64,000 nt of DNA. It comes from Macrosoma leucophasiata. Taxonomy: Eukaryota > Arthropoda > Insecta > Lepidoptera > Hedylidae. Under the pieces are notes generated by a model, which saw nothing but the letters and a program-made list of their open reading frames with translations, searched no databases and was not told the DNA's origin. Positions 37,777 through 52,700 of this stretch are shown in pieces. A program made the position numbers and the translations under genes. Location: positions 7,812,001 to 7,876,000 of the forward strand of contig JAWQUS010000002.1 in the NCBI GenBank assembly GCA_036365455.1. Direction: 5' to 3'. Position 1 is the first letter of the stretch, and each line of letters begins with the position of its first letter.

Positions 37777-40700
37777 TGGCGAAACTATAAGGGTTCCTTG
37801 TTTACTACGGAACCCTAAAAATAACGAAGTTTTCCTAATATTTAAAAATATCAAGCGAAATTTAGGTAGATAGTGTTCAGTACTATTGTGTTCCGGTCCG
37901 GTGGTAATGTACCTATGGCCCTGTAATTTCCGGCACAGAAGCATAACACCGTAGGCCTCAGGAGTGGTAACGCATCTGCATCTTGACCTTGGTCTTCGTG
38001 TAGGTGTCTATAGGCTGCAGTCATCACTTAACATCAATGTGAACTGCATGCTTGTTTGCCACTTCCATTACATAAAAAAAATGTATAGGCACCCTCTTTC
38101 CGCGAGTCTGACCCGCACTTGCGTATTTTTTGTGTTTCATTTCAATTTCACGACAAAAACCCAACTGTTAAATAAGTAGATAGTGTGTCTAACTGTATAA
38201 ATAAACTTGGTGTTAAATAATAATATGATAGATAATTTAATGGTTATATCGAGGTTAACAATTCTGCAAGTCGTTCTAACCTTTGCAACAGAAATAAATA
38301 CACTAGGTAACACAGTAGGGTAGAGTAAAGTGGGTTAGTTATATTATGCATTCTATTTTTATCGTTACTTGTTAAGGTTCCATACCTTCCTCAAAAGGTG
38401 AAAATGGAACCGTTATAGGAAGAAAAAACAATAAGTCCTGTACAATGCTAGATTCGCTCAGAGACATCTGACGTTTTTCCTGATTTCTCACGGACCCATG
38501 GAATGGGGATTGAGGCAGGTGAACTGGGAAACTGCGGTAAACTGCTACTGCATGGTACCTTTAGTTATATATATACTAGGTTGGGGAAAAAGTCTTTTCG
38601 CATTATAGTATGTATGAACCTCGACACTCGACGTTTCGGCCGTAATGCGACGGCCGTGGTCACGAGTAGACTGAAAATAGTACGCGATTAAGTCCCGTTT
38701 ACAATATAAAAATATGAATACAAATCGTGAAAGTTTAAAACAATTAATAGTATGTATGAACTTGTAATAAAATCTCTTTGGCTGTAGTATTTCAAATTAG
38801 GCAAATGTGTGATTTTCATTTGTTTTTCGTACTGTCAAGATGAGTGAATCTAATGAAGAAATTCGATACATTTTAAAATTTTACCACAAAAAAGGTAAAA
38901 ATGCAACGCAAGCAGCGAAAAAAATTTGCGATGTTTATGGACCTAGTGCCTGTGAGAGTAGCACAAATTTGGTTTAAGCGTTTTCAATCCGGAAATTTTG
39001 ATGTCAAAGATGCACCTCGCTCTGGTCGCCCTATTACGGATAGAATGGATGCCATTTTTTTTTTGAAAAAGTGGAGCAAGATCGACATATCAGTAGTTAC
39101 GACGTAGCTGAAGAACTGAGAATTGATCACAAAACAGTTTTGGCGCATTTGAAAAAAGCTGGGTACAAAAAAAAAGCTCGATATTTGGGTACCTCACGAG
39201 CTCACTGAAAGAAACCTAATGAACCGTGTACTCATTTGTGATTCTTTATTACGACGTAATGAAACCGAATCATTTTTGAAGAAGCTGATAACTGGTGATG
39301 AAAAGTGGATCACGTACGACAAGAACGTGCGAAAAAGGTCGTGGTCAAAGGCCGGTCAGGCTTCACAGACTGTGGCGAAACCCGGGTTAACTCCGCAATA
39401 AGGTGATGTTATGTGTGTGGTGGGATTGGAAGAGCATTATTCATTATGAGCTATTACCACCAGGCAGGACTATCGATTCTGAACTCTACTGCGAATAACT
39501 GATGAGATTAAAGCAAGAAGTTGAGAGAAAGCGGCCGGAATTGATCAACAGAAGGGGTGTGGTGTTTCATCATGATAACGCTAGACCTCACACATCTATA
39601 GCCACTCAGCAAAAATTAAGAGAGTTTGGCTGGGAGGTGTTAATGCATCTGCCGTATAGTCCTGACCTTGCACCTTCAGATTTCCACCTGTTTCGGTCTC
39701 TTCAGAATTCTTTATGCAATGTTAGGTTAACATCACAAGAGGACTGCCAAATCCACTTGTCGCGGTATTTTGATGAGAAGTCCCAAAAGTTTTATAGCAA
39801 TGGGATCATGTCCCTACCTACAAGATGGCAAAAGGTAATCGAACAAAATGGTACATACATACTTTAGTTAAATTTAAATAAACTATATTAAAAAATGTTT
39901 TGAATTATCTTAAAAAATGCGAAGAAACTTTTTCCCCAACCTTATATTTTAAACTTAATGTACCGAAGGAGTTATCTATATTTATATTCAGTTGCATTTC
40001 CTCGTCTCACCAGGGTTTCGCAGGTAAGTACTATTGGTAGGTACTAAAAGGATGCCCACGGAACCTTATCGAAGGGTGGGTGCCCATACAAAATTGCGAT
40101 GCGATACGATGCGATGCGAGTTCATCGATTTTCGACTCATTGAAAGTATGGCCAACTGAATCGCATCGCATCGCAGTTTCGTGAGGGCGCCCGAAGCCCG
40201 CGTAACCGCCCTTTGTATGACGGACCTGGCACAGACCTCCATCTCTTACGCCATAACTGATAATAAAGAAAAAATGAGATGCACGAGCAAATTGTCCTCC
40301 CCCGTATGATTGATACAGTAGATAGATTATAGATTCTTTACTCTTTCCTATTCTTGATTAAGCTGACGTCTGCTACCTTGATTTGACCCAGGAGCAACTT
40401 AATAAAGTTGCGCGTCTTCAATTTTTTTTCATAAGGTTTATATTTGGCTTGCGCAAATATGACCATATTTCCGACTATCGTAATAAGCTCAAGTGGCTCC
40501 CAATCCGTCTTCGCCGTGATAGACACATTCTTTCATTCTTATACTGCGAGCTATTCAATCCAAATGCTCCACTTTATCTTAAAGAACGCTTTTAGTTTTT
40601 TTTGTTCCTCTAAAACACTTCCCTTACGATCTTCTAAAAACCTTCGACTTCACTTTCCTTCACATATATCCCAATTCTATTCGAAATCTTTTTCTGTAGA

Positions 40701-43700
40701 AGCTGCCCACTTGTGGAACAATTTACCTATCACAATTCGTCAAGCTCAATCATTTTTTTCCTTTAAAAATAAAGTCAAAGAATACTACTTATCTCTCTAA
40801 CTCCTTACTTGCTATCCCCTTATCTTAATCTCCCTGAACCCCAACTTTTTAATTTTTTTTCCTTCTGTCAAATGGTCATTACCACTTTAGTTTAGTTTGT
40901 AATATTAATAATTATTTGTGTGATAGTTCACCCTACCGACGCTAAATTTTCCTTTTTTATTATTCCTGACCCGAAAATTGTCTGGATGAAATTGCAGCTT
41001 TTGTACTAATTGCTATTTTGTATAATATCTGTTGTAAATTTTCTGGTGTACAATAAAGTGTATTCATTTATTCATTCATAGATTCTAAAATACTTACACA
41101 TCAAGAAAAACGCGCGCGCTAATAAAAACCCTATGTAAGCTCTACAAATTTTTCATGATTCCCAGCGACCAGTCGATCTTTGTAGGCCCCTCAGAACCGG
41201 AAGCCCGTGGCGGACCGCCCTAGCCCCAGCCCTCCTAATGAGGCCAAACGTATAATTAAAGTATTTGATGACACCTGGTCACCTACTTCCTATGTTAGCC
41301 TATATCATCGGATCATCGTCTACTTGTTCATTGAGCTTAATCAGGCTTTCAGACAAAACCTAGTGACAACTGTTTTGTCACGTCTCCTTTGGAAATAAGT
41401 TAGCATACTTTGTGATGAACGTGAATCTAGAAGAAGCACGGGAGGTGTATCAGGACCGGGATATCTGGCGCTTTACACTCTCTGCCTAACCAGCAAGGGA
41501 CTAGGGGTGAAGATACATACATACTTTGTTGGTGCACATATAAGAGGCGACACGGGCGAGACTATTTTAAAATTCAAGCGAACCGAAGCATACAATTTAG
41601 GTCTTATACCTATTAAATTACCTACAAATAATCAAACAGGTTATACAAAACTAGATATGCCTACCTACCAAGCCAGTTTAATGAAGTGCTTTCAATGTTT
41701 CTAGTTGAGGCAGGTAGTGATGATGAATAGCATTTATACTTACAATAAGGAAGATAATAACGAAACAGGTATCTTCCTTATGTGGACAAAGTGAAACAAA
41801 CTTTTCCTAATACTAAAATTATTACTTAGGTACCTAAGTTCCTGATCAGAGACTCGATTCATTCATATCTACATCGAAACATTATTTATGCATTCAATGA
41901 TTCATGTCCATCTTGGACGGAATATTTTTTTTATAATAAATATAAAAATAAATATATATAAATAATAGAATACGTTTTTAAAGTTTTTATAAGTATGACA
42001 ACAAATAATAACATTTGTAAATTTTATACTGCGATCTTCATGCGTGCCGACTTGAATAAAATTTGTCGCGATAATACAAGGAAATAACAAAATGAACGCA
42101 ACTCGAACATAATAAAAGAAAATGAAAAATAAGTGATAACTACTGAGATAATTACACATCTAAGTGTATGATAATTAAGTATGATAATGAATATTAAGCA
42201 ACAAAAAAGATAATATTATTATATTCTAGCGGAATCTGAGTAAAGTCACGTTCTGAAGACAATGGCCGAAGACTGATCGCAGCAGTTATAATAATTAATC
42301 AATCGTGGATGTCGTTTCTAGTACAGTCATTAGAAATCAGTTCTTGCGTCTTTCGACGTACCTATCACAAGTTGTTCATGACCGTGGCAGCATTTAAAAT
42401 AATTGCACGTAGCATCTATTTACAAGTAGGGTTACCTACAACAATTTTTTAGTTGAAGGTTTTTATATTTTTATCACTCTAGACACGATTGGGCTTGTGC
42501 CTGTACCATGACGATGAAATAATGTAGTGCAGATATTTAAGAGCTACAAAATGAATTTAATTAAAAAATTTTCATTTTTTTAAATATTATGGTGATACAC
42601 CTTTCTAGTAGGTACAATTACGTATTTTTAAACAATAATCGTTTATTAGAAAATGTTTAGTAAAAAACGATTTCATTTTACATATTGCTAATGTGTAATA
42701 CCTGGCCTTCGTTTAGTAAAATAGTATCATTTCTACGTTATCGAGATGATGATCACCATCCTAAAGTGGTTGAGTTGGGTTTATTCAACCGCGGTTCAGT
42801 CTGCGCGTTCACCGCTAAAAAAACTCCATTCATTGTAGCACCACAGTTCCAGGGCACTCCGCTTGCCATTGGTAAGAGTATCGGTATCCTGGGCGTTGAC
42901 ATATCGAACGATGTGCAATTTGGGAGTCACATTGAGTGTAAGACCAAGTTGGCATCCAAAAAGTTGGGGGTTCTTAACAAAGCGAGGCAGTATTTCACAT
43001 CGGGGCAGCTACTACAGCTTTATAAGGCCCAAGTGCGGCCCCATCTGGAATACTGCTCTCATTTGTGGGCGGGAGCCCCCAAGTACCAGCCTGGTCCACT
43101 TGACTCCCTACAAAAACGCGCCGTTCGTATTGTTAACGATCCGGGACTTACAGACAGGCTCGAACATCTGAGCCTGCGCAGAGATATTGGTAGTCTGTGC
43201 GTGTTATACCGTCTCTACAATGGTGAGTGCTCTGTCGAACTGTTCGACATGGTGCCACCGTCTCTTTTTCTCACCGTACTACCCGCCGAAGAGAGAAGTT
43301 TCACCCTCACCGACTGGATACCTGGCAGTGCTCAACGGTGCGGTTTTCTCGTTCGTTTCTGCCCAGAACGTGTAAATTGTGGAACGAACTTCCCTCTGAG
43401 GTGTTCCCTCGGTGCTACAATATGGGGTTCTTCAAAAATGGCGTCAAAAGAGTCCTTCAGGGCTGACAGCGCGTTGGCAACTCCCCTGGTGTTGCAAATG
43501 TCCATAGGCGACGGTGACCACTTACCATCAGGTGGCCCGTCTGCTTGTCTGTCAACTTAAGGACATAAAAAAAAAAAATCTACCCATCTACCATCCACCT
43601 GCACCATTTTCGAGTTAAGTGGCATCGTTTATGGGCGTATGACATAATATGACAACCCTAGTTGCCTTGTCTCCAAGGCACCGTCACTTACCTGCCACCT

Positions 43701-46700
43701 GTCCGTAATATTTATCGAAAGCATAGATTTATAATACTACTAGTATTCGATCGAAAGACTTATTTGCAGTTTTTTAAAATACCTAGGTATTTAAAAAACA
43801 TATCATACGTCAAAAACTATAAAATATCTCGTTCAACCTAAATTTCTTCGAAAGTTTTCACTCTCTTATTTTCAAAATTAGAGGGTTGGAGTTGGGTGAG
43901 TGCATGCTTTAACCGTTTTAACACTTTGAAAGTATTTATCTTTCAAATGATACTGTTTTTGAACAAAGAGCAATACGGCCCACCGGGCGCGGCGGACCGG
44001 AGGGTAGAGGGTAGTAAGTATTATTAGGGAGGCCTTACTGCCGGAGGGGAGTAGATCACTATATACTAGTGGCCATATGCAGGCTTTACCCTCTGTCAGG
44101 CTCTGTCTAAGTACAAGCACAAATGTGCCTATGCTTGTCGCCTATGTTTAAATGTGTGCGTGAAATTGTTTGTGTATTTTGATAATGTTAAGGTGGGAGT
44201 TTCGTGTAATAGATGATTTTTGTAGTGTTGTGTGTGTCACACACACGTATTTCCCCACTGTTTTTAATAAACGCTATGGCTACTCCCCTTTGGTCCGCCG
44301 CGGCCCGGCCGGTGCGCCGTGTTTCTCTATGTTTTTGCAGAAATGGGTTTATAAACGTCAATGTCATTTTAAAAGATCTACCACTATACATCCCACGAAT
44401 TATGAGAAAAAAATTTTTTTTTTGTTTCACTTCCAATTATACAGCCCTGCATAGGTTTTTATTTATGATTGACTTTGAATAAAATTATAAAGTGGTTTAC
44501 ATAATAAGTAGGTACCGAGTTTCAAGTATGCAGTTTTCTCAGTTTCGGAATAAAGTGGCTGTGACATAAGAACGGACGGACAGACAGACAGACAGACAAA
44601 CATGACGAATCTATAAAGGTTCCGTTTTGTAACCCTAAAAATGTACCATGCTCATAATAGTGTTCAGCGGCAAGAGGAAAAAATATTCCATAATTGCCAG
44701 GCTTGGCATGCTGATTGGTGATCATAACGGCGATTGTTTTATACCGGGACGCTGCTATGCAGTATGCTTAATGTTACTAACAGAGAAAAAATCAGCTTCG
44801 AAGTAAGTTGAACGCGGTCGAGATGAGATCTTTGCGCAAGATCTGCGGTGTATCACTCACCGATCGCGTTCGTAATGAAGATGTAAGAAAGAGACTTTGT
44901 GTGAATGATAGTATCGGTGTAAAAATGAAAAAAGGCATGCTCCGATGGTTCGGGCATATAGAAAGAATGTCGAATGAGCGAATGACTAAACAGATATACA
45001 ATGCGAATGTGGATGGTTGCAGAGGCCCAGGAAGACCAAGGCTAACCTACCATGACCAAATAGGTCGAGTTCTGTCTGATGGTGGGGTCAAAAGTCTTAG
45101 GAATCGGCGTGCATGTATGAAGAGAATGATGAAGGTAGACGAGGCACGAGAGGTTTGTCAGAACCGGGATGTCTGGCGCTCTACACTCTCTGCCTACCCC
45201 GTTAGGGACCTGGCGTGAAGATACATATATATATACATATAAAAAATCAGCTAAGTGCGAGTCGAACTCGTGCACGTTACATTGTGACGAAGGGTTCCGA
45301 ACAAAAAATTGCATAAAAATTATGTATGTTGTATGCGTTTAATATTTAATTTACTTCATTTTTATTTCATTATTTATTATTGAAGGTAATATACAACATA
45401 AGACCTAAAAATTCTGTGAAAATTTTCAGCGTCTACTTGCTACCGTTATTAAAGAGCAAAAAATATACCAAAAAAAACACGTTTATTGTATGCCCCCTTG
45501 GACCCCCTAACATTTTCATTTTCTTATTTTTAGTAATTAATTTTGTTTTTATAGCGGTAATAGAAATACATAATTTGTGAAAATGTTAGCTTTCTAGCTA
45601 TCACTATTTATGAGATACAGCCTGGTGACAGACAGACGGACGGACAGACAGACAGACAGCGGAGGATTAGTAATCCGTAAGGTCCATTTTTACCTTTTAG
45701 GTACGAAACTCTCTAAAAATATTCGATATGGGTATTTCTATTTTTTCGTGCAAAACACGTGTCGGTGAGAATAAAACGTAAACTAAATAAGCCTCAGCTA
45801 TCAAATATTTTTTATATTGTTGGTATTTTTCGCATGTATATCTGCCACTGGAAAGGAATAATCTCAGATTGATTAACAAAAAGATAAAAATAAAAAGCAT
45901 GCCTAAATCTCACTACCATCACTGGTCAGAAATGCATGACCACTGCATGGCTATATCCAAAAAATTGCGCCGCTGATTGACACACAATCACATATCATAT
46001 TTGAGAGCCCATCAAACCTGTATATGTAGGTTAGATCTATTACTTGGAATTACTTAGAAGCGGGACACGGGATGGGAGCACCGGATGTGTTTGGGGTATA
46101 TTTGAAGAGCTTGACTGCAGATCAAATTTTGCGGCTGGGTAAAGATGTTTATAGTCTTGAAGAATTTTGGACACATGTAGGGAGGACATTCAAGGCCCTG
46201 GCAGGTCTATAAATACAAGAACATATTTCTAAATTTTCTCAAAAGACACAGCTACGCTTTCTGAAGGTCATGGTATTGTTAAATGACCAGAGAACTTGAC
46301 GCACTGACAGCGTTTCAATAAATGACTGAACTTTGGGTGGAATTTATTTTACTAAAACATCAAGTTCTGAAACAGAAAGCCACTTGATGTTTTCGACTTT
46401 CCTTCCTACGTGTGTCTTCAACGCTACAAATATCTTTACGCAGACTCAAAATTTGATCTGCAGTCCTCTTCAAAAGTACACCAACCACATCAGGTGCTCC
46501 CATTTCCGCGTCCCGCTTCGAAGTAATTCCAGGTAATAGATCAGAGCTCTGGAAAATCTTGGTGTACTTAAACTTGGTTGACAAATAACATAAATCATGT
46601 ATAAAGGCTTGATGGGATATCAGATATGAAATGTGATTGTGTATCAATCAGCGGCGCTATTTCTTCTATATAACCCTTGCGTCGTGTTAATTACATTCAC

Positions 46701-49700
46701 TGATACTGCAAGCATTATATGGCTTCAAAATTCCGGTTTCTTGATCAATGATATATACCACCGTAGTGTGTAACGTTATTTGTGTTCGGCTACCACCGAA
46801 ATGAAAGCTTTGAATTTAATTATCAAACTGAAATTACCAATTTTCAGAAAAAACGATATGTACTATAGCCCTCATGGTAGATAATGTCGCCTTTAGAGAT
46901 GTTAAAGGTTTATAATGTCTAACTCTATCTCACTCCCTTTAAATTTTGTAAAAAAAAACTAGAAGACCAGCTAAGAGGACAGTAGTAAGAAATTTATCAA
47001 ATGAAGATTTACTACATACGAAAACAGAATGTAATACAAGCGAAGGAAAGTATATTATTAATATGATTATGTTTTGTAGTGATTTTTCTGATGATAACAT
47101 ATTTTAAGCTCAATAGTGCTTTTGTGTCAATAATTTGAGGCTATAATTAAAGTTCCTACTAGTTTTCATGCTTAATATGTTCTTTATAGTTTAGACTGTA
47201 ACATAACTTCTGAGACTGAGCTAGAAATAATGTTATTATCTGTTACAAATAGGTTTCCATATGTTACAGCAAGTATAAAGATATTTCAAATCAATTGAAC
47301 TTTTTTGTTTGTGCAACTCAATTTAAGTATTGAAAATACTTAAATTGAGTTGCACAAACAATTGCAAAACGATTTTTTTATTACAATCTTATTACCATTA
47401 GCAGTTTATCTTTACCACTGTCCCCATTATCATTACAAAACTTCTTCCTTCATTACCATAACAATGACAAAAAAGTTAAAGCCCATTACTTTGCCAATCC
47501 TGCGTATAATTTAGTGACAATGTTAGAGCGTGTTTATTTTTCATGTAGCTATGCATTGACACTAAAAAAAGCATTTCTATTTTTTTCTCCATTTTTCGTT
47601 CAATTTGCACGAAAAAATAGAACTACTCATATGGTTCTTAAGATTGACATTACTCTTTTATTTCTAAACCGATTCACATGAAACAAACAATGATAAATGA
47701 AACTTACCACAATATATTAGTCAAAATCGCAAATCGAATAATACGTTTCTGAAATTAGCGTGCACACAGATAAACAGATTTTTTTTCCGGGATAAAAAGT
47801 ACCCAGCGTTGTGCGCCAAAGGTTAAAGTATCATCATACCAAGTTTCATTGTAATCGGACCGGTAGTTTTTATGTGATGCTTGAACAAACAGACAGACAA
47901 ACAGAGAGACAGGCAGACAATTTTTTTTCTAATCACATATTTGGGTTCGGTATCGATCTAGTAACATCCTCTGGTATTTATTTTTTCAATATTTTAATGT
48001 ACAGAATTAACACTTCTACAGTTTTATTATAAGTATAAATAACAAGTATATATCATAAGTTGAAGTTAAAGTTACCTACCTATTAAAATTACATACATAA
48101 CTGAATAAATCATAATAATTACTTTAACTAATGATGTGGTGCAACCCAGGCTGGGTTGCACCACATCATTAGTTAAAGTAATTGTTACATTGGACATCCT
48201 TCTCTAACTTAGGGAAATCTGTTAAAGTTGCAGGATGTGAAATGTTACAATAACTTTAACAAAAGTCGTGGTGCAACCCAGTCTTATTATATCTAGTCTC
48301 TTATCGCGGCAAACTAAATAAAAATACGCTGATTATGAAAAAAGGTAAGGTTAGTGGATGGATATGCTGACAGCAGTCAGTCAGGGGTCGGGGACAAATA
48401 TAGCACGTCATCATAACTCAATACCAAGGCCGTAAAATAATCTAAGAAAGTACGTACGTAAAACTCACTAAAAATATTTTCACGTAAAATGTACCAAACC
48501 ATATGCCACTCACGGATAAAATTAAAAACATCAAATTTCTCGTAGAGCCAAGTTTTTAACTCTACAAGCGCTAATTTCTTTAAAAAAAATAATTCTTATA
48601 CTCTTGCAAAAGCCAGTTTGTTACCGTCACATGGGCATAAGGTGAAAATGCAACCACTGTTCATTACTTTTTTCGTTTTACAAACTTTCATCCGATTGTT
48701 GTGTGGGAATAAAAGTACAAAGTTTTGTTGTTTGTGTTCTAACTCTACTTACATACCTTTCAGCTTTAAAGGGCTTCAGAAAGTAGGTACATTAAGAATT
48801 TTGGTGATCATCAGTAAGTGATGAAATCGGGGTTTTATCGGGGGTCACTTTACCACCACCTTACAGGAACACGATAGCGCTGAACATGATAGCGCTGAAC
48901 ACCACCACAGACACCACCATTTAGCAGCAAAGTAGATCAAGTAATGCGGTGGTGCCTACGCCCGCGAGCTTTGACACTGGAGCTCTACCACCAGTAAAGT
49001 CTGAGAACTACTAGGTAGGTACTTAAAACACGGATGCGGATGCGGTCAATCGCATAATTATTTACTTATTCATATGCAACCTTTATTAAAGTAAAAGGTT
49101 GTTTATGTTTGTTAATTTAAAATTGACAATGTCTTTCAGAGACAAGTGTCTGTCCTTTGTTAATGGTTTGATGTAGGTTTTGATATTGGTCCTACCTAAT
49201 ATTTTTTAAAGAAATAACAGTAGGTAAATACTAGGTACTAAAGATTTTCATGCAAGTCGTATCTAGGTAATTAATGCAAGCTACGATAAATTCTTAATTT
49301 TACGACGTCGTCTATTAGTCTATTGTTTATGCTCATTATGTAGATATAGAAGATTCTATGTAGGTATTACTTCTTTCATTAGTAACAATAGGTACATTAA
49401 GGCTATGATGTTATTAATAAAGTAAGTAGGTATATTTAATTGTAGGTACTTACCTACAATTAAATATCTATCTGGGTAGGTACGGGAATGTATTTTGTGT
49501 ATGTTCTACCTAGGTACGTGTCTGTCTGTTACGCTTGAACGTCCAAACCGCTGAGCAGATTTTGATGAATTGTTTGAATTTGGACATAGGACTTACGCTT
49601 TTTTTGTTCCAAAGAATACGCACATGAAGTCACTGGGAAAAATAAACATTAAATGTTTTTCTATACAACCCAAAGGTTGACTGGCAGAGAATGCTACTTA

Positions 49701-52700
49701 GCATTAAGTCGGCCTCATGTTACATTTTTGTGCTTGAAAGTGTAAATAAATAAATAAATCTCGCTAAGATTATAGCTATGTACATTTTACAGCAGATGAC
49801 ACATACCTAACTAAATCTTCGGCAATAGTGAAGTTATTTATTAATATCTATAATTGAATAAGGACATGACGTTAACTATAAGGAAAAGTATTATAGTACA
49901 TACAACATATATCTTCTCTCTATCACTTGTATGCAGACGATGTTCAAATATATTTACAGGCTTCTCTAGATGATCTGCCTAGAGCTATTGATGCATTAAA
50001 TCAGAGGTTACCAAACTATTTTTCTTGTAGACCCCTCTCAATTTTTTTCTGGTTTCGGTGGACCCCCTTGCTAACATTTATATCACTTTCCCATATATCC
50101 CATTTTTATTTACGCATATACGTAAACCCCATCGAGTCTCCCATAAACCCCAGGGGGTCGATATGGACCACTTTGGGAATCACGGCATTAAATGAAGATC
50201 TTTCAAATATTATAAGTGGAGCATTTCATTTGGCTTAAAATTGAATCCGTCTAAAACACAGTTGATAATATTTGGTAGCTTCAGGTTAATTCATAGAATT
50301 CATTGGGAAACATTGCCTAATATTATGTTTGATGGCCACATCATTCCTTTCAGTGATAGGTACTGCAAGGAATTTGCGGGTTATTATGGATCGGTATTTA
50401 TCATGGACTCCGCAGATTAGTGAGGTGAGCAAAAAGATGTTTGTTGCGGTTCATTCTTTAAAAAGACTGCAAAATTTCCTACTTGTTTCCATGAAGATTG
50501 AACTCTTGAATTAATTACTTTTTCTCATTGTCGATTATGCTGATATCTGTTATCTTAATCTAACACAGGAGCAACTTAATAAATTAGAGCGACTTCATTG
50601 GTGCATTAGGTTTATATTTGCATTACGCAAATATGACCATATTTCCGAATTCCGTAAAAAAGCTCAATTGGCTCCCAATCCATCTTCGCATTCATGTTTT
50701 ATCTCTTCTTTACGGTATTTTGTTTAACCCACAAACTCCTATTTATTTAAAAGAACGTTTCAAGTATTTACATCTTTATAAAACAAATTAACTTCGATCT
50801 TCACATAATTTGAAGCTAAAATTCCACCTCATTCATCAGATTTTTTGGCAAAATATTTTACAGTTTCAGCAACTCGTTTACAAACGAGTGGAATGATCTT
50901 CCCCTGACTGTAAGAAACGCTCAGACTATCCAAAGTTTTAAAATTCGAGTAAAAGACTATTATCTGTCACTATAACTCTCCATCTTTTTCTTTTTCGTTC
51001 TCTTCAGTTAACTTTCCTATTTTCCTCACTATAATTTTTGTGTATTTTATACGTTTTTGTTCTTTCTATAAATGTGTTTTTTTTCTTGTTTTTGTTTTAC
51101 TTTGTTCTGTTGTGATTATTACCCGTTACTGTTCGATTTATTTATTCCTTAAAATTGGTTACCTTTAAGAAATCGTTTTAAGCGATATGGTCGCCATTTG
51201 CGCATTTCCCTAATCATTGTACTTTATTTACTACTGTTTGGTGTGTTTGGTCAGTTGTACAATTAAAAGTATTGTTGTTGTTGTTTTATAGTACCTTCAG
51301 GCCTTCAGGTAGGTAGGTTTGTAAGTGCTTTTGTGTATAATTGATTTTAGAGGTAAAATCTACATACCTGGCTTGAAATTTGAATTTTGAATGCTACATC
51401 TCCACTAACATTTAGGTGCATTAAATCTCAATCCACTGCTAATATATTACTTATTTTGTAATATCGTCTTGACATCAAATCTATACATCTATACAAATAA
51501 ATAAAATTGGTGTGTCTGTTTGTAATATTAAAATAACCGCTTTTTACTGAATGCATATGTATATATACACGGTACACATACCAAAACATTTTTTTTTACA
51601 ATTTTTCTCTGTCTGTCTGTTTGGCGGCTCTAATCTTGGGAACGGCTGGACCGATTTTGATGAGACTTTCACTGGCAGATAGCTGATGTGACAAGGAGTA
51701 ACTTAGGCTACTTTTATCTCCATACATCCATACCTACATACAAATAAGTAGACTGGAGTGTATCCGACTTTGACGGGACTTCCACGGGAAGGTAGCTGAT
51801 GTAATAAGGAGTAACTTAGGCTACTTTTATCTTCATACAACATACATACATACCTACATACAAATAAATAGAATTTGAGTGTCTCCGATTTTGACGGGTC
51901 TTTCACTGGCAGATAGCTGTTGTAATAAGGAGTAACTTTTATACTAGCTGCGCCCACGACTTCGTCCGGGTAGATACTTCATATTTTTTCTCACGTGGAC
52001 GAAGTCGCGGGCACAGCTAGTCTATAATATGTAAGTGTAATTAATACAAGTAAATAAAATTGGAGTGTCTGTTTGTAATATAAAAATAACCGCTTTTTAC
52101 TAAATGCATAGGTATGTATACACGATACATATACCAAAATTACATTTTTTACAATTTTTGTCTGTCTGTCTGTCTGTTTGGCGGGGCTAATCTTGGGAAC
52201 GGCTATACCGATTTTGACGGGAATTTCACTGACAGATAGCTGATGTAATAAGGAGTAACTTAGACTACTTTTATACTAGCTTCGCCGACGACTTCCTCCG
52301 GGTAGATACTGAACAATCATAAATTTTCACGCGGACGAAGTCGCGGGGACAGCTAGTGATTAATAAATATATTACAACGTTAATATCTATTGTGGTTAAC
52401 AATACAAGCATAATAAGTCCACATTATTTTTATATACTTAATGATTTATTCGTGCATCGTTATACTATTATCGCCGCTGCATTGAGAAATGTTTATATCC
52501 TTTTGTTTCTATTGACACAATAATTAGGTAAGTATCAAAAATAAGGCGCACTCGTTTTGTGTTTTAAATAGTCGATACTTACCTATTTCTAATAAATTGT
52601 ATGCTAACGTAACGTAACAAACGTTTTTAACGTTTCTACTTAAAAGTTATGTGGTTAAGTGAACCGTGGTCATTGTTCCCAATAGTAAAAAGCAGCTGAT

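Larger units (their letters stand above)
38579..39942 (+). mobile_element. Mariner transposon relic with intact terminal repeats
   Basis: Ends GGTTGGGGAAAAAGTCTTTT and AAGAAACTTTTTCCCCAACC form inverted repeats, flanked by TA (38577-38578, 39943-39944). It carries a broken transposase (38840-39867) and a 142-bp insertion or duplication near its 5' end (38605-38746). It lies in intron 1 of ML gene B. Confidence 0.9.

Noticed and set aside
37740..37780. CRISPR-like short repeats (CAGACAGACAGA and GTCTGTCTGT runs at several sites)
   Set aside because: These are simple tetranucleotide microsatellites inside retroposon families, without spacers.
45380..45580. 66-codon membrane-like ORF, also mirrored at 60511-60789
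   Set aside because: It belongs to the non-coding interior of family D; hydrophobicity reflects AT-rich sequence.
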